Positions 43,561-54,061 are shown, counted from the first letter of the stretch. The stretch is DNA of 64,000 nucleotides from Planctomycetales bacterium 10988 (GCA_009664345.1 CP043547.1:4430709-4494708), one strand, 5' to 3'. The notes: generated from the letters alone by a model not told the origin. Numbers and translations are program-made.

Positions 43561-44994
43561 TTAGCGTGGTCGCCCACTGACTTGGGTTTGACCGGCCAAG
43601 GCTTCCTCGGGAATGATCACGCCATCTTGATTCAGATCATAACGGAAGAATTCTTCCACTTTGCCATCGGACCAGTAGGTCGAATATTCGTGCATCATGA
43701 CCTGGCCATCGCCATCGTAATCGGATCGCGTGAACCAAGGGGGAAGCCCTGAAGGCAAACGTTCAACCGCTGGCGTAAAGCGATAAGACCGCATCACGTC
43801 GCTCTCTTGGGAATTGTCAGACCCGCCATAACCACCCGGCCCGCGGAATCCGCCGCGTTCAGCACGGTTTTGGCCATAAGAAGCCAAGCCCATGGCGACT
43901 TCCCGACGATCCAAACGACCGTCGCGGTTCCGATCCATTGAAGAAGGATCGCCTCGCATGCCGCCCCATTCGTCTTTCTCCAAGACCCCGTTGCGGTTGC
44001 GGTCATTCTGGCGAATCATACTTTCGGCATAACGCTCATAGCGTTCCATGTCATCATTATCATCGCCGCCTCGGCGGTCATCGCCACGACGGTCGTCTCC
44101 CCGACGATCATCGCCCCGCCGTTCATCTTCTTCCTGCTCGCGTTTGTCGAGTCGGGCGGCAAGTTCCTCCAAAGTAAGCGTCCCATCACGGTTGAGGTCC
44201 GAGGCATTCGGGTCACTGCTCCAGCGGACGTTTTCCCACTCGGCCCGTTCCAAAGCCCGGCTATCATCCCGATCATACCGGCGAATAATCGACCGGGCGG
44301 TATCCACGGTCCGGCGACCGAAACGATCTTCTAAAGAGCCAGAGCTACTCGAAGAAGCAGCTTCACCAAAGCCAGGAACGGCCGTCGTGGTGGAAGAAGT
44401 CGGCTCACCAAAACCGGGAACCGTTGGCGTTGCCATCGAATCGCGATCGTCGTCATCTCGCCGTCGATCATCATCACGGTCGCGGTCACGATCCCGGTCT
44501 CTATCTCGATCACGGTCTCGATCGTCTCCACCACGCCCTCGATAGCGGTCACTATCGCCGCGGCGGTCATCGTCATCATCTCCCCGACCACGGAAAGAGG
44601 GAGGACCACCAGAACCGGGAGGGCCTCCCGGAGGTCCCCCACCAGAACGCATTTGCTCCATTCGCTGACGGACCATGTCTTGAAGTTTGGAAACAGGAAC
44701 AGGTTTGGAAAGGTCCAATCCCCCGTCACTGGCCATCCGCTCCAGCATGAAGCGGGCACGCCCCTCCATTTCATCCCCTTCGATGGTCCCATTTCCGTTT
44801 CGATCCATTTGTTGAATCATGGCCGACGGATCAAAGCCACCTCGCCCGCCAGGACCCCCTGGTCCGCCACCGCCGGGGCCTCGTCCAGGAGGTTGGGCGT
44901 AGAGCAGGGTAGGCAGCATTGCTACACAAACCGCAAGAACCGCGTAAGTCCAGCATTTACAAGAGGATAGAAATTTTCGAATGGAGCAAGTCAT
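43561..44994 (-). CDS. Secreted EF-hand protein with arginine-aspartate repeat
   Basis: The 477 residues begin with a signal peptide (WTYAVLAVCVAMLPTLLYAQ). There are several EF-hand loops: DRNGNGTIEGDE, DLNRDGTLTLEE, DRNRNGVLEKDE, DRNRDGRLDRRE, DYDGDGQVMMHE and DLNQDGVIIPEE. Between them lies a low-complexity stretch of alternating Arg and Asp (residues ~130-190) and another GDDRRGDDRR stretch. The DNA there is a short-period repeat. Calcium-binding structural or cell-surface roles are typical; no catalytic domain was seen. Confidence 0.8.
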   Translation of the reverse strand: MTCSIRKFLSSCKCWTYAVLAVCVAMLPTLLYAQPPGRGPGGGGPGGPGGRGGFDPSAMIQQMDRNGNGTIEGDEMEGRARFMLERMASDGGLDLSKPVPVSKLQDMVRQRMEQMRSGGGPPGGPPGSGGPPSFRGRGDDDDDRRGDSDRYRGRGGDDRDRDRDRDRDRDRDRDDDRRRDDDDRDSMATPTVPGFGEPTSSTTTAVPGFGEAASSSSSGSLEDRFGRRTVDTARSIIRRYDRDDSRALERAEWENVRWSSDPNASDLNRDGTLTLEELAARLDKREQEEDERRGDDRRGDDRRGDDRRGGDDNDDMERYERYAESMIRQNDRNRNGVLEKDEWGGMRGDPSSMDRNRDGRLDRREVAMGLASYGQNRAERGGFRGPGGYGGSDNSQESDVMRSYRFTPAVERLPSGLPPWFTRSDYDGDGQVMMHEYSTYWSDGKVEEFFRYDLNQDGVIIPEEALAGQTQVSGRPR

Positions 44995-45499
44995 GCAGAT
45001 CCTCCTTCAAGCGGAAGATAATAGGGATACAACAAGCAAGTCAGGCGATTTCTCTCACCCTCTTCATAAGACATTGCCTGAAGTCTTTATTTTCAAATAG
45101 TTTAGATTCAATCGCAGTTACAAAAAATTTCAAAACGGCAAGCGACCAAGTTTGTCAAATTCTACGATCGGGAACACACGTTTCCTTCCAAAGGATGGCC
45201 CTTGGTGGACGCCTTTTCGCTGGTCGGACAACACTCTGCTGAATATAACCCCTTGAGTGAAGCAAAGTTTCGTTCTTGAAGATTTTCTTTTTTTGTACAA
45301 GAGGCTTTCGGCACATCAACGAATGTAAGTATTTTAATATAAATGCTTTACGGCCGTACTTCAAACATAGCTTCCGAACATTGCCGAGGCGAACTGTAAT
45401 TTTTTTCGGGATCGAACGAAACCTCCCTTCGGGAATCAGGGTTTAATGATTGCTTTACTTCGCGGAAATCAGCACCTTCTTTCTCTCTGGAGTAAAGTC
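44995..45499. other. 505-nt gap with no gene seen
   Basis: This lies between the divergent EF-hand gene and the next secreted gene, so it must hold both promoters. No clear -35/-10 pair or RNA structure was found. Confidence 0.5.
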
Positions 45500-46285
45500 A
45501 TGAGATTCAACATTGGTTGGATGCTTGTTAGTTTGTCAGCCTGTACGTTTTTCCTTCCTTCGAGTTCCATCCTTGCTCAAAGAACCCCGGATCAGCCGAA
45601 AGTCGTTAACGACCGTTTGGTGGTTCGCGGAGGGGATCGTGGAGATGTGATTCAGTTCCTCACTGCGGATGATGTCCGTGAAGAATTGAACCTCGACGAG
45701 AAGCAACATCTTTCACTGCAAGAACTTGCAAAACGATACCAAGAGCGGATGGCCGAGCAGAGGGAAGAGGGAGATCGTGTCACGGTTCGTCGTCAGGTCG
45801 AAGCCGAGGCCGAAAACCTTCTCTCGGAAGAACAACAATCGCGTTATCGAGAGATACGCTATCAAGACATGGGTTATGAAATCTTTTTTGATCCCTATGT
45901 CGTCGAAGAGTTAAATTTTACGAATGCCCAAATCCAGGCCCTGGCCCAGATTCGACGGGAGTTGGCGGACCGTTTGGAACGCTTGCTAGAGCCCGGCCCT
46001 GATGGCGAAGTGCCTGCGAGACTGATGAGTTCAACGCTTGCACAGTATCGCCAACGGGCATTCGAGAGGATGATGTTCGTCCTCAACGAAGGGCAACAAG
46101 TTGAAATGAGAACCTTATTGGGAGCACCCTTTGAACGGAATCGTCCGCTGCCAAACCGCATGCGGCCGGTGCCTGGAGAAGATGCCTCTCCCAATGTGAA
46201 AGGGACCCTCGAACGCATCGAAGAAGAGGAAGCGGAAACTCGCGATCCGGACACTCCGTTGGGAACTCCCCGGAAGGCGGACTAG
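45500..46285 (+). CDS. Secreted helical protein, unknown function
   Basis: The 261-residue product has a signal peptide (FNIGWMLVSLSACTFFLPSSSILAQ). After it comes a helical, charged body with DVREELNLDEKQHLSLQELAKRY and LEPGPDGEVP, and a Pro-rich acidic C-terminal tail. The pattern resembles Spy/CpxP-like periplasmic helical proteins, but the motif is not clear. A frame opens at 45446; the ATG at 45500 follows GGAG and begins the signal peptide, so it is preferred. It lies upstream of gspE by 184 nt. Confidence 0.55.
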   Translation: MRFNIGWMLVSLSACTFFLPSSSILAQRTPDQPKVVNDRLVVRGGDRGDVIQFLTADDVREELNLDEKQHLSLQELAKRYQERMAEQREEGDRVTVRRQVEAEAENLLSEEQQSRYREIRYQDMGYEIFFDPYVVEELNFTNAQIQALAQIRRELADRLERLLEPGPDGEVPARLMSSTLAQYRQRAFERMMFVLNEGQQVEMRTLLGAPFERNRPLPNRMRPVPGEDASPNVKGTLERIEEEEAETRDPDTPLGTPRKAD

Positions 46286-46469
46286 CGATTCTTGACCGAG
46301 AATTCAACTTCTTCTTGCATTGGGTCTAAGTATAAGACAGCATAAATAATGGACCCCTGGAAATCATGGGATCGATCGCTCTTGGGCCAGAAATAAGAGA
46401 AGTCCGCCTGCCCTGGACCATGCTTCTGGCACGAGAGCGAATTTATGCACTGCAGAGGAACTTGAGTTT

Positions 46470-48212
46470 ATGGACGCTGGTGAGATCCTACTAAATCGAG
46501 GTCTGATCGACCGAGAGCAATTGTTGACTTCCCGTGAGCGTGCGACCGAAGACACCCGGGTTGATCGGGCCGCCGTCGAGTTGGGCTTTGTTCGTGAAGA
46601 GCAGGCCTTGCGTGCGTTGGGAGAAGAAGTTGGCTTGGACTATGTCGATCTGACGCAAACCGAAGTCGATTTGAATCTGCTTCGCGACTTCCCCATCAAG
46701 CTGATCACCCGCAACCATCTCTTTCCTGTGCGGCGTGAAAACGGCTATCTCTTGGTCGCGACGAACGACCCTTTTGATCTGTATGCCCTCGACGAGCTGA
46801 GTGCCGCGACGGGGCTGACGATCGAACCGGTTTTGGCCAACCGCGAAGAAATCGCCAAGCTCATCAAGACGCATCTTGGGATGGGTCGCGAAACGATCGA
46901 TGGCTTGATTGCTCTGAAAGATGCCGATCGAGATAACGACGTCGAGTTGCTCGAAGAGATCGAAGCCGACGATTCCGAACTTTCCGAAATGGTCCAAGAG
47001 GCCTCGGTCGTCCGTTTGGTGAATGAAATTCTGCTCGAAGCGATCGAAGCCAGGGCAAGTGATGTTCACTTGGAAATCGGTTCGCTCGGCCTTCGCATTC
47101 GTTACCGTGTCGATGGGATGTTGCAATCCCAGCCGGTGCCGGGCGAAATCTCCCGCTTCCAAGCGGCCATCATCAGCCGTTTGAAAATCATGGCTCATTT
47201 GAATATCGCCGAAAAGCGAGTCCCTCAAGACGGCCGCATCAAGCTCAAAGTCAAAGGCCGCGAGGTCGATGTCCGGGTCTCCGTCATCCCGATGGTCCAC
47301 GGCGAAGGGATCGTCTTGCGGATTCTTGACAAAGGGAGCATGAAATTCGCCCTGCGAAATTTGGGGATGGATGAAGAACTTTATGCCTCGGTCCGCGACC
47401 TGATTCGCCTCCCGCACGGCATTCTGTTAGTCACTGGGCCGACTGGTTCGGGGAAATCGACGACGCTCTATAGCTCTCTCTTGGAAATTAAAAGCGAACA
47501 CACGAAGATCATCACCGCGGAAGACCCGGTCGAATACCAACTTGATGGCATCAACCAAATTCAAGTTCATCCCAAGATCGGCCTGACCTTCGCGGCGGCC
47601 CTCCGGGCGATTCTCCGGCACGATCCGGACGTCGTGCTCGTCGGGGAAATTCGGGACTTGGAAACGGCGGAAAATGCGATTCAAGCCTCGCTCACCGGTC
47701 ACTTGGTCTTCAGCACCTTGCACACAAATGACTCTGCCGGGGCCTATACGCGGCTCGTCGATATGGGCGTCGAACCCTTCTTGGTCGCCAGTACGGTCGA
47801 GGCCGTGATGGCTCAGCGTCTCGTCCGCGTTCTTTGCCCAGAATGTAAAGAGCCTTACGAACCGAATAGGGATGACCTGCCCGACGATTTCCCCTGGGAA
47901 GCCTACCGCGAATTCGATGGCCCCATCTATCAAGCCAAGGGCTGTCGCACTTGCCGCGGCCTGGGGTATCGTGGCCGGGTCGGCTTGTACGAACTTTTGA
48001 TTACGACGGAAAAAATTCGTCAGCTCGCCCACGACCGTGAAAGCAGTTGGGCCGTGAAACAAGCAGCGATGGAAGAGGGAATGCGGACCTTGCGACAAGA
48101 TGGGTGGCGAAAAGTTTTCGAAGGCAAGACTTCCGCCGATGAAATCCTCCGCGTCACCAAAGCGGATCAATTCATCCGCCGCAAAGCCGCTCCCCGCGTC
48201 AGTGCCATGTAA
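46470..48212 (+). CDS. gspE: GspE/PilB-type secretion ATPase
   Basis: The 580-residue product has the N1E domain (residues ~1-150), Walker [10 protein letters not shown] near residue 322, Walker B region [11 protein letters not shown] near 388, and a zinc site (CPEC near 455, CRTC near 491). These ATPases drive pseudopilus or pilus assembly in the inner membrane. AGGAA lies upstream of the ATG. It heads the operon of gspF and the pseudopilin genes. A separate retraction ATPase (PilT) is not present, which favours a type II secretion-like or fixed pilus system. Confidence 0.95.
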   Translation: MDAGEILLNRGLIDREQLLTSRERATEDTRVDRAAVELGFVREEQALRALGEEVGLDYVDLTQTEVDLNLLRDFPIKLITRNHLFPVRRENGYLLVATNDPFDLYALDELSAATGLTIEPVLANREEIAKLIKTHLGMGRETIDGLIALKDADRDNDVELLEEIEADDSELSEMVQEASVVRLVNEILLEAIEARASDVHLEIGSLGLRIRYRVDGMLQSQPVPGEISRFQAAIISRLKIMAHLNIAEKRVPQDGRIKLKVKGREVDVRVSVIPMVHGEGIVLRILDKGSMKFALRNLGMDEELYASVRDLIRLPHGILLVTGPTGSGKSTTLYSSLLEIKSEHTKIITAEDPVEYQLDGINQIQVHPKIGLTFAAALRAILRHDPDVVLVGEIRDLETAENAIQASLTGHLVFSTLHTNDSAGAYTRLVDMGVEPFLVASTVEAVMAQRLVRVLCPECKEPYEPNRDDLPDDFPWEAYREFDGPIYQAKGCRTCRGLGYRGRVGLYELLITTEKIRQLAHDRESSWAVKQAAMEEGMRTLRQDGWRKVFEGKTSADEILRVTKADQFIRRKAAPRVSAM

Positions 48213-48222
48213 GCCGTCAAAC

Positions 48223-48236
48223 AAAAAGTACTTTTT
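48223..48236. repeat. Perfect palindrome AAAAAGTACTTTTT
   Basis: A perfect 14-bp palindrome in the gspE-gspF gap, ending 46 nt before gspF. Confidence 0.8.
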
Positions 48237-48282
48237 AGATCATTGACAATAGATTTGCTCTAGGGCTTGAGGAACCGTTGGA

Positions 48283-49488
48283 ATGCCCGATTTTGCGTAT
48301 ATTGCCCGAGATGCTTCCGGGAAGAAAATCACCGGACTCGTAACAGCCACCAACCGCCGCGATGCCCTCACGCAGCTAGACCAAAAAGCGCTTTTTCCCT
48401 TGGAGGTCACCGCTCAGCAATCGACGGCCTCGCTCCTACAAATGCGTCGTGTTCGCCCGGCCTTGTTGGCGACGACCTACGCCCAACTCGCCGACCTCTT
48501 GCGGGGAGGCGTGCCGATGCTGCGATCGCTCAAAGTCCTGGAAAAACAAACCCGCCATGCCCGACTCCGAGAAGTACTTCTAGAAATTCGTAAGCAAGTC
48601 GAAGAAGGCTCGACGCTGGCCGATGCGATGGCCCGGCACCCCCGGGTCTTCGGCGAACTGGCCGTGAGCATCGTGCGAGCCGGTGGCGAAGGGGGTTTCC
48701 TCGAAGATGCCCTCGAACAAATTGCGTCTTTTACCGAGAAACAAGAAGACCTCAAAAGCCGCGTCACCGGGGCGATTGCCTACCCGGCCTTTTTGGGAAT
48801 CGTCGGCGTGTTGGTCGTGACCGGACTCATGATCTTCCTCGTGCCGCAATTCGAAAGCCTCTTTGCGAACTTGCGAGACCGGGGCGAACTGCCGCTGCTA
48901 ACCGAAGGCCTCCTGGCCGTCAGTGCCGTGATGCAAAGCTACGGGCTCTTTATGTTGGGTGGCTTGGTGATTCTTTTTTTCGTCGTGCAATCCCAATTAC
49001 AAACCGAACGCGGCCGCCGTTTCTCGGATTATTGGAAATTGAAGATCCCGATTGTCGGGAAAATCTTTTTGAATCTAGCCGTTTCTCGCTTCTGCCGAGT
49101 CTTGGGAACGCTCTTGAAAAACGGCGTGCCGATCTTGCGAAGCCTGCAAATTGCCAGTGATTCGACCGGGAACCGCGTGCTCTCCACAGCGATTCAGCAT
49201 GCCAGCGAAAATATCTCCAGCGGGGAATCGCTCGCGACGCCGCTAACGGCCAGCCGGCTGTTTCCGACAACCGTGACTGAAATGATCGCCGTGGCGGAAG
49301 AATCGAACACCTTGGAAAAAGTACTTTTGAACGTTGCCGACGGGATGGACCGCCGCACTTGGCGACAACTCGAGCTTGCCGTCCGACTTTTGGAACCACT
49401 ATTACTCTTGATTCTCGCAGTCGCCGTGCTTTTAATTGTCCTCTCTCTCCTCTTGCCGATCGTGAAGATGAGCATGACGGTGGGGTAG
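48283..49488 (+). CDS. gspF: GspF/PilC-type inner-membrane platform protein
   Basis: The 401-residue product has two T2SSF domains (residues ~68-190 and ~270-390) with three membrane segments, including IAYPAFLGIVGVLVVTGLMI and LLLLILAVAVLLIVLSLLL. It begins MPDFAYIARDASGKKITGLV, the usual family opening. AGGAA lies 10 nt upstream. A perfect palindrome (AAAAAGCGCTTTTT, 48383-48396) encodes QKALF, and a second copy lies at 49316-49328. Confidence 0.95.
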   Translation: MPDFAYIARDASGKKITGLVTATNRRDALTQLDQKALFPLEVTAQQSTASLLQMRRVRPALLATTYAQLADLLRGGVPMLRSLKVLEKQTRHARLREVLLEIRKQVEEGSTLADAMARHPRVFGELAVSIVRAGGEGGFLEDALEQIASFTEKQEDLKSRVTGAIAYPAFLGIVGVLVVTGLMIFLVPQFESLFANLRDRGELPLLTEGLLAVSAVMQSYGLFMLGGLVILFFVVQSQLQTERGRRFSDYWKLKIPIVGKIFLNLAVSRFCRVLGTLLKNGVPILRSLQIASDSTGNRVLSTAIQHASENISSGESLATPLTASRLFPTTVTEMIAVAEESNTLEKVLLNVADGMDRRTWRQLELAVRLLEPLLLLILAVAVLLIVLSLLLPIVKMSMTVG

Positions 49489-49603
49489 AGGGCAGGGAAA
49501 CCCGCCTTGGCGGGGCTACGCGGATCGCAGGGTAACGGATCGTGTTCGGTACTTGGAGTGAGCCCTTATCAGCAGGCGATAATAAAGGCCCGACAATAAC
49601 ATG

Positions 49604-49667
49604 AAAACTACTTTTTGCATCGTAAGATTGAGACCGGAAATTTTTCATAAAGCAAAAATCACTTTTT
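49604..49667. repeat. Two palindrome copies in the gspF-gspG gap
   Basis: AAAACTACTTTTT at 49604-49616 and AAAAATCACTTTTT at 49654-49667. The 247-nt gap (49489-49735) holds no gene that I can support. Confidence 0.6.
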
Positions 49668-49735
49668 AGAATAAACTATTTCACCGAACACCAAATTATT
49701 CTTCTCGTTTTTTCGTTTTTCAGGAGTTTTTAAAA

Positions 49736-50215
49736 ATGTCCCCCTCCACAGCCAAGTGTCAATCAACCAGCCGGGCCTTTCAGCGACGCCGTTCGCTGGT
49801 GCAAGAACGTGCTGGCTTAACGCTTATCGAAGTGATGCTCGTCTTGGTGATCCTTTCCATTTTGGCCGCCGCGGTCGTGATTCCGCTCAGCCGAACGTCG
49901 AACACCGCCATGGAACGGGCCGCTCGCGTGAACATCGACGGCCTCGAAAAAGGCTTGAAACTGTATTATATGGATACGTTGCAATACCCTTCCGACCTGG
50001 AAGCCTTGCGTTCGGCCCCCGGCGATCTTTCCAATCCGAACAAATGGAAAGGCCCGTACATCGACAAAACCATCCCCCGCGATCCGTGGGATCGACCCTA
50101 TCAATATGCCTATCCCGGCAGCCACAACCAAGAGAGCTTTGATATCTGGTCGGTCGGCCCCGATGGGCAAGACGGCTCCGAAGACGACATCGGCAACTGG
50201 GAAGAAACCTCATGA
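49736..50215 (+). CDS. gspG: GspG-type major pseudopilin
   Basis: The 159 residues have a long leader of about 27 residues ending ERAG, then LTLIEVMLVLVILSILAAA, the class III signal with conserved Glu at position 5. The C-terminal body has NIDGLEKGLKLYYMDTLQYP and NKWKGPYIDKTIPRDPWDRPYQY, the GspG calcium-binding and glycine-containing loop pattern. AGGAG lies 9 nt upstream. It overlaps the next gene by 4 nt. Confidence 0.95.
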   Translation: MSPSTAKCQSTSRAFQRRRSLVQERAGLTLIEVMLVLVILSILAAAVVIPLSRTSNTAMERAARVNIDGLEKGLKLYYMDTLQYPSDLEALRSAPGDLSNPNKWKGPYIDKTIPRDPWDRPYQYAYPGSHNQESFDIWSVGPDGQDGSEDDIGNWEETS

Positions 50216-50811
50216 ACCGCCGTCGTCCTCTTTCATCTCGTCGCTTCGACCAAGCCGGTCTGACGATCTGGGAAATCATGTTGGTCCTCGCCATCGTAGC
50301 CGTGATGGCCGCGATGGCGGTTCCTGCTTTGGAGGGACCTTTGGCAACCCAGCGTCTTCGCTCCGGGGCGGAGACCATCCGCGCCGCTTGGGTGAAGGCC
50401 CGCGTCGAAGCGATGAAATCGGGAGAGGTCCTGACCTTTCGCTATTCACCAGAAACCAGCGATTTTATGTTGGAAACGTTCGCCCCCATGTCGGGCGGGA
50501 CGAACTTCGCCGGGTTGGAAATGGACGCGACCGCCGGGACAAGCACCGCTCAACCCGATGCGACCCTCCCGGATGGAATCACCTTCGTCGAGTCCGAAAC
50601 GATGTCCGACGCCCGCAGTCAGTATTGGACCATGCAGGGCGAAACTGCCGAAGTTGCCGAGGCCGCCCCGATCTTTTTCTATCCGGACGGAACGACTTCC
50701 ACCGCGAGCCTCTGGCTTGGGAATGAACGTGGGCATTTAATCCGCCTCGACATTCGCGGGATCACCGGAGTCGTGAAGGTAAGCGATGTGCTTTCGGAGG
50801 AAGAACGATGA
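50212..50811 (+). CDS. GspH-type minor pseudopilin
   Basis: The 199-residue product has the prepilin segment AGLTIWEIMLVLAIVAVMAAM, with Glu at the conserved fifth place. A GspH/FimT-like body follows with RLRSGAETIRAAWVKARVEAMKSGEVL and a C-terminal beta region. It is translationally coupled on both sides (4-nt overlaps). Identification as GspH rests on order and the IRAAWVKAR helix. Confidence 0.8.
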   Translation: MNRRRPLSSRRFDQAGLTIWEIMLVLAIVAVMAAMAVPALEGPLATQRLRSGAETIRAAWVKARVEAMKSGEVLTFRYSPETSDFMLETFAPMSGGTNFAGLEMDATAGTSTAQPDATLPDGITFVESETMSDARSQYWTMQGETAEVAEAAPIFFYPDGTTSTASLWLGNERGHLIRLDIRGITGVVKVSDVLSEEER

Positions 50812-51254
50812 TCCGCTCTCCCCACCATTCGACTGCCTCTCGACGCCGCCTGCAGCGAGAAGGTTTCTCCTTGCTAGAAGTGATTCTAGCGATGGCGATT
50901 CTCTTTTTTTCGCTGGCAGCCATCGGGCAATTGCTTGATTTAGGAATCCGCGGCGCTCAAGGCACCCGAGAACAAACGCAAGCCCAACTGTGGTGCGAAG
51001 CGGTGATGAGCGAGATCAAGGCCGGCATCATTACTCCGGACCCGGTTGGCGAGATGCCGATTGAGGCCAACCCCGAATGGCTCTATTCGATCGAATGGGA
51101 AACCGCCGACCAGACCGATATCGTCGTCTTGAGGGTGACCGTCCGCCGCGATCTTCCCCTTGAACAACGCCCCGCCAGCTTCACGCTGATCCAGTGGATT
51201 CGCGATCCCAATCTTGCCGCCACGGAGGAGACCGATGAAACCGTGGTCGAATAA
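50808..51254 (+). CDS. GspI-type minor pseudopilin
   Basis: The 148-residue product begins with a basic leader and REGFSLLEVILAMAILFFSLAAIGQL, the class III signal. GspI proteins are short and follow GspH, as here. The body (WCEAVMSEIKAGI) matches the tip-complex pseudopilin pattern. It overlaps GspH by 4 nt and gspJ by 20 nt. Confidence 0.8.
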   Translation: MIRSPHHSTASRRRLQREGFSLLEVILAMAILFFSLAAIGQLLDLGIRGAQGTREQTQAQLWCEAVMSEIKAGIITPDPVGEMPIEANPEWLYSIEWETADQTDIVVLRVTVRRDLPLEQRPASFTLIQWIRDPNLAATEETDETVVE

Positions 51255-52194
51255 AGAAAGGATCTGTCTCCGTGCGGATGCCTCACGACGTGCCGGATTG
51301 ACGTTGATCGAAACGTTGTTGGCGCTCTTGCTTTCTACCTTTGTCTTAGCAGGCTTGTGGCTGGCGATGGATATTCAATTGCGGCTCGTCGAAGCTGGCC
51401 GCCAAGAAGTCGAAGAGGCCCAACTCGCCAGGGCGATCATGCAGAAGATCACCAACGATCTAAAACACGCCATCCTTTACGACCCGATCCCCGTGACCCT
51501 CGCGGAAATTTCCGCAGGCAGTAGCTCAACGGACCCTGATCAAGGTGGCAATCCTGACGATACTTCCTCCGAAGAAGTCCTTGTTGAAGACGAAGCCACC
51601 ACTCAGACCGAGCCGGGTCTGTATGGAACCCAGTACGATTTGCAGATCGACGTCAGCCGCTTGCCCCGCATCGATGAATACGAAGGTTTTCTCTCCAACT
51701 CCGGTTCGATGACCTATCCGACGGATACGAAGACGGTGACCTATTATGTCATGAATAGCGAGCTGGGCGGGACGCTCTTCGCGACCGGGGCCAATCAAGC
51801 GGAAGGTCTTTATCGACGCGAGCAAGGCCGGGCTTTCGAAATTTATGCCCTCGAACAAGCACTCGATACGGTGTCCGACAGCGAAAGTCTTCCGCTGGCC
51901 GAAGAGGTGATGCGGATCGAATTTCAATACTTCGACGGCACCGAATGGCTGCTGGAGTGGGATTCCTCCGAACGTGGCGGCCTGCCGATCGCCATTCAAA
52001 TTTTGTTGGTACTGCGGTCGGCTCGGGCACAAGGAACCGGCGGCCTCGGCAACTATATCACCAGTGCGGACGAATCGGCCCTTGAGTCGTATTATCATCA
52101 AACGGTCTTTTTACCCGTCGCTCAACCGACCACGGCGGAAGAAGCCGCCACAGAGGAAACGACTGAAGAGGAGGACACTACCAGTGGCAGCTAG
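51235..52194 (+). CDS. GspJ-type minor pseudopilin
   Basis: About 319 residues from the ATG at 51235, which follows GGAGGAG. The class III segment is AGLTLIETLLALLLSTFVLAGLW. A beta-rich body follows, ending in a Thr/Glu-rich tail. It overlaps gspI and gspK, so all four are coupled. An earlier in-frame start at 51214 would add seven residues. Confidence 0.8.
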   Translation: MKPWSNKERICLRADASRRAGLTLIETLLALLLSTFVLAGLWLAMDIQLRLVEAGRQEVEEAQLARAIMQKITNDLKHAILYDPIPVTLAEISAGSSSTDPDQGGNPDDTSSEEVLVEDEATTQTEPGLYGTQYDLQIDVSRLPRIDEYEGFLSNSGSMTYPTDTKTVTYYVMNSELGGTLFATGANQAEGLYRREQGRAFEIYALEQALDTVSDSESLPLAEEVMRIEFQYFDGTEWLLEWDSSERGGLPIAIQILLVLRSARAQGTGGLGNYITSADESALESYYHQTVFLPVAQPTTAEEAATEETTEEEDTTSGS

Positions 52195-53863
52195 CTCCCG
52201 CACCGAAACAGCGGACCGCTCCGGCATGGTCTTGATTGTCGTCTTGATCGTGATCGCCTTTTTGAGCCTGGCCGCGTATGGTTTCAGCGATTTGATGCTC
52301 GTCGAGTACGAAGCAACGAAGCTGAACGGCAATCGCCTTCAAGCTCAAAGTGCCGCCGAATCCGGGGTGGCCCTGGTTGAAACAGTCCTGCAACAAGACC
52401 CGACGCTGCTGATGGAAAGTGGCGGTCTTTACAGTAACCCCGCCCTCTTCCAAGGTCGCCCGGTCAGCCAATCGACCGCCGATGCCGAGCTGCCGATGTT
52501 CACGCTGGCTGCCCCGGCTCTGGACGAACTTGGCTATCATCAAGGGATTCGTTACGGCGTGGAAAACGAATCGGCCCGGCTGAATGTGAATATCTTGCCG
52601 GAACTCGAAAGCCAATACGAAGGGGCCGGCATCGCCCTGCTGATGGCCTTGCCCGGCATGACCGAGGACGTCGCCGATGCGATTCTCGACTGGATCGATG
52701 AAGATGACGAGCCGCGAGAACTCGGGGCAGAGATCGATACCTACGCCACCCTCGACCCGCCCTATCAACCGAAGAACGGCCCGCTCGAAAGCGTGGAGGA
52801 GCTGCTTTTGGTCTATGGCGTGACGCCGACGCTCCTCTTCGGTGTCGATGCGAATCGCAACTATATGACGGATTCTTATGAGCCTGATCCGTCGATGATC
52901 GCCGCCGAAGTGGACAACACCGACGGCAGTTTGAATCTCGGCTGGAGTGCCTATCTGACGATCTATAGCCAAGAGTCGAATATGAACTCTCTCGGCGAAC
53001 CAAAGATCGATCTCAATGGCGAAGACCTCGAAGCCCTACACACTGACCTCTTGGAATTCATCGACGAAGAGCTGGCGGACTTTATTATTCTTTATCGGCA
53101 AAACGGCCCCTCTCCGGATGACAATCCTCCTGCTTCAAGAGGAGGTCCAAGCCCATCTATCGACTTTCAGACAGAAGCGAGCGACGAAGGCAAGATCGGT
53201 TCGCCGCTTGATCTGGTGGGGGCAACGATCAGCGTTTCTACCGGTGGTGGAGGAAGTGGAGGTGGTAGAAATAGCCGAGGTGGCAGTACAAGAACCATCG
53301 AATCGCCGCTGACGGAAGACCCGTTTACCACCGGGCCGATCTTGGAAATCTTGATGCTCGAAACAACCACGACCACCGGCGAAACGGTGCCGGGCAAGCT
53401 GAATATCAATCAATGCCCGGCGGTCTTGCTGCAAGGGCTGTTGGCTGCCGTCAATGTGATTGCCCAATCTCAGTTGGAAGCAGTCGCTGGAGTGGGAGGC
53501 GGTGCTATCGCGGATAGCGAAGAGATGGAAGAACTCAATTTTCAATTGGTCAGTGATATGCTTTCCATGCGTGCCCCGGAGCCGACCGGCGAGTACGAAT
53601 CGCAAGGCGTCGCAACCTGGCTGTGGGCCGATGGGCTGGTCGATCTGCAAATGATGAAATTGATGATGCCGCTGATCACCGCCGGGGGCGATGTCTATCG
53701 GGTGCAAGCCGTTGGCTATCTCGAACAAGGCGGCCCCGTCAGTCGGCTGGAGGTCATTCTCGATAACGCCGGCACAAGTATGAGAATTCGCTCTTGGCGA
53801 GACTTGAGTTCCCTCGGCAAAGGTTATACGCCGGAGATGCTGGGAAGTTTCGTCACTGAGTAA
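52184..53863 (+). CDS. GspK-type minor pseudopilin
   Basis: About 559 residues from a GTG at 52184 that follows AGGAGG; the longest frame opens upstream at 51974 inside gspJ. The class III segment RSGMVLIVVLIVIAFLSLAAYGFS lacks the usual Glu5, as in GspK. Large body with LLMALPGMTEDVADAILDWIDEDD, the helix-hairpin-helix SAM-like GspK domain, and a Gly/Ser-rich stretch near residue 345. GspK caps the pseudopilus tip. Confidence 0.85.
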   Translation: MAASSRTETADRSGMVLIVVLIVIAFLSLAAYGFSDLMLVEYEATKLNGNRLQAQSAAESGVALVETVLQQDPTLLMESGGLYSNPALFQGRPVSQSTADAELPMFTLAAPALDELGYHQGIRYGVENESARLNVNILPELESQYEGAGIALLMALPGMTEDVADAILDWIDEDDEPRELGAEIDTYATLDPPYQPKNGPLESVEELLLVYGVTPTLLFGVDANRNYMTDSYEPDPSMIAAEVDNTDGSLNLGWSAYLTIYSQESNMNSLGEPKIDLNGEDLEALHTDLLEFIDEELADFIILYRQNGPSPDDNPPASRGGPSPSIDFQTEASDEGKIGSPLDLVGATISVSTGGGGSGGGRNSRGGSTRTIESPLTEDPFTTGPILEILMLETTTTTGETVPGKLNINQCPAVLLQGLLAAVNVIAQSQLEAVAGVGGGAIADSEEMEELNFQLVSDMLSMRAPEPTGEYESQGVATWLWADGLVDLQMMKLMMPLITAGGDVYRVQAVGYLEQGGPVSRLEVILDNAGTSMRIRSWRDLSSLGKGYTPEMLGSFVTE

Positions 53864-54061
53864 TTACGGGAAACTTTACCGGCGGATCGGGGTTAAATTC
53901 CTAAGAGCCACCGGTCAAAACCTAACGGAATCAGCTAAATACCCGTAAAAGGCGGCTCACAATTTTTTTGACTCCAAACTCTAAAAGTTACAGCCTGAAA
54001 TAAACTAAACTTGAAGATAGACCGAACACTAAAAATTATTTTTTCATAATCGAGGCCAGGT

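Noticed and set aside
44460-44540. Short-period DNA repeat considered as a regulatory element
   Set aside because: It is the coding sequence of the Arg-Asp stretch of the EF-hand protein.
46491-48224. Two long minus-strand frames (308 and 265 codons) opposite gspE
   Set aside because: gspE is complete with Walker A and zinc motifs. The antisense frames follow its codon pattern.
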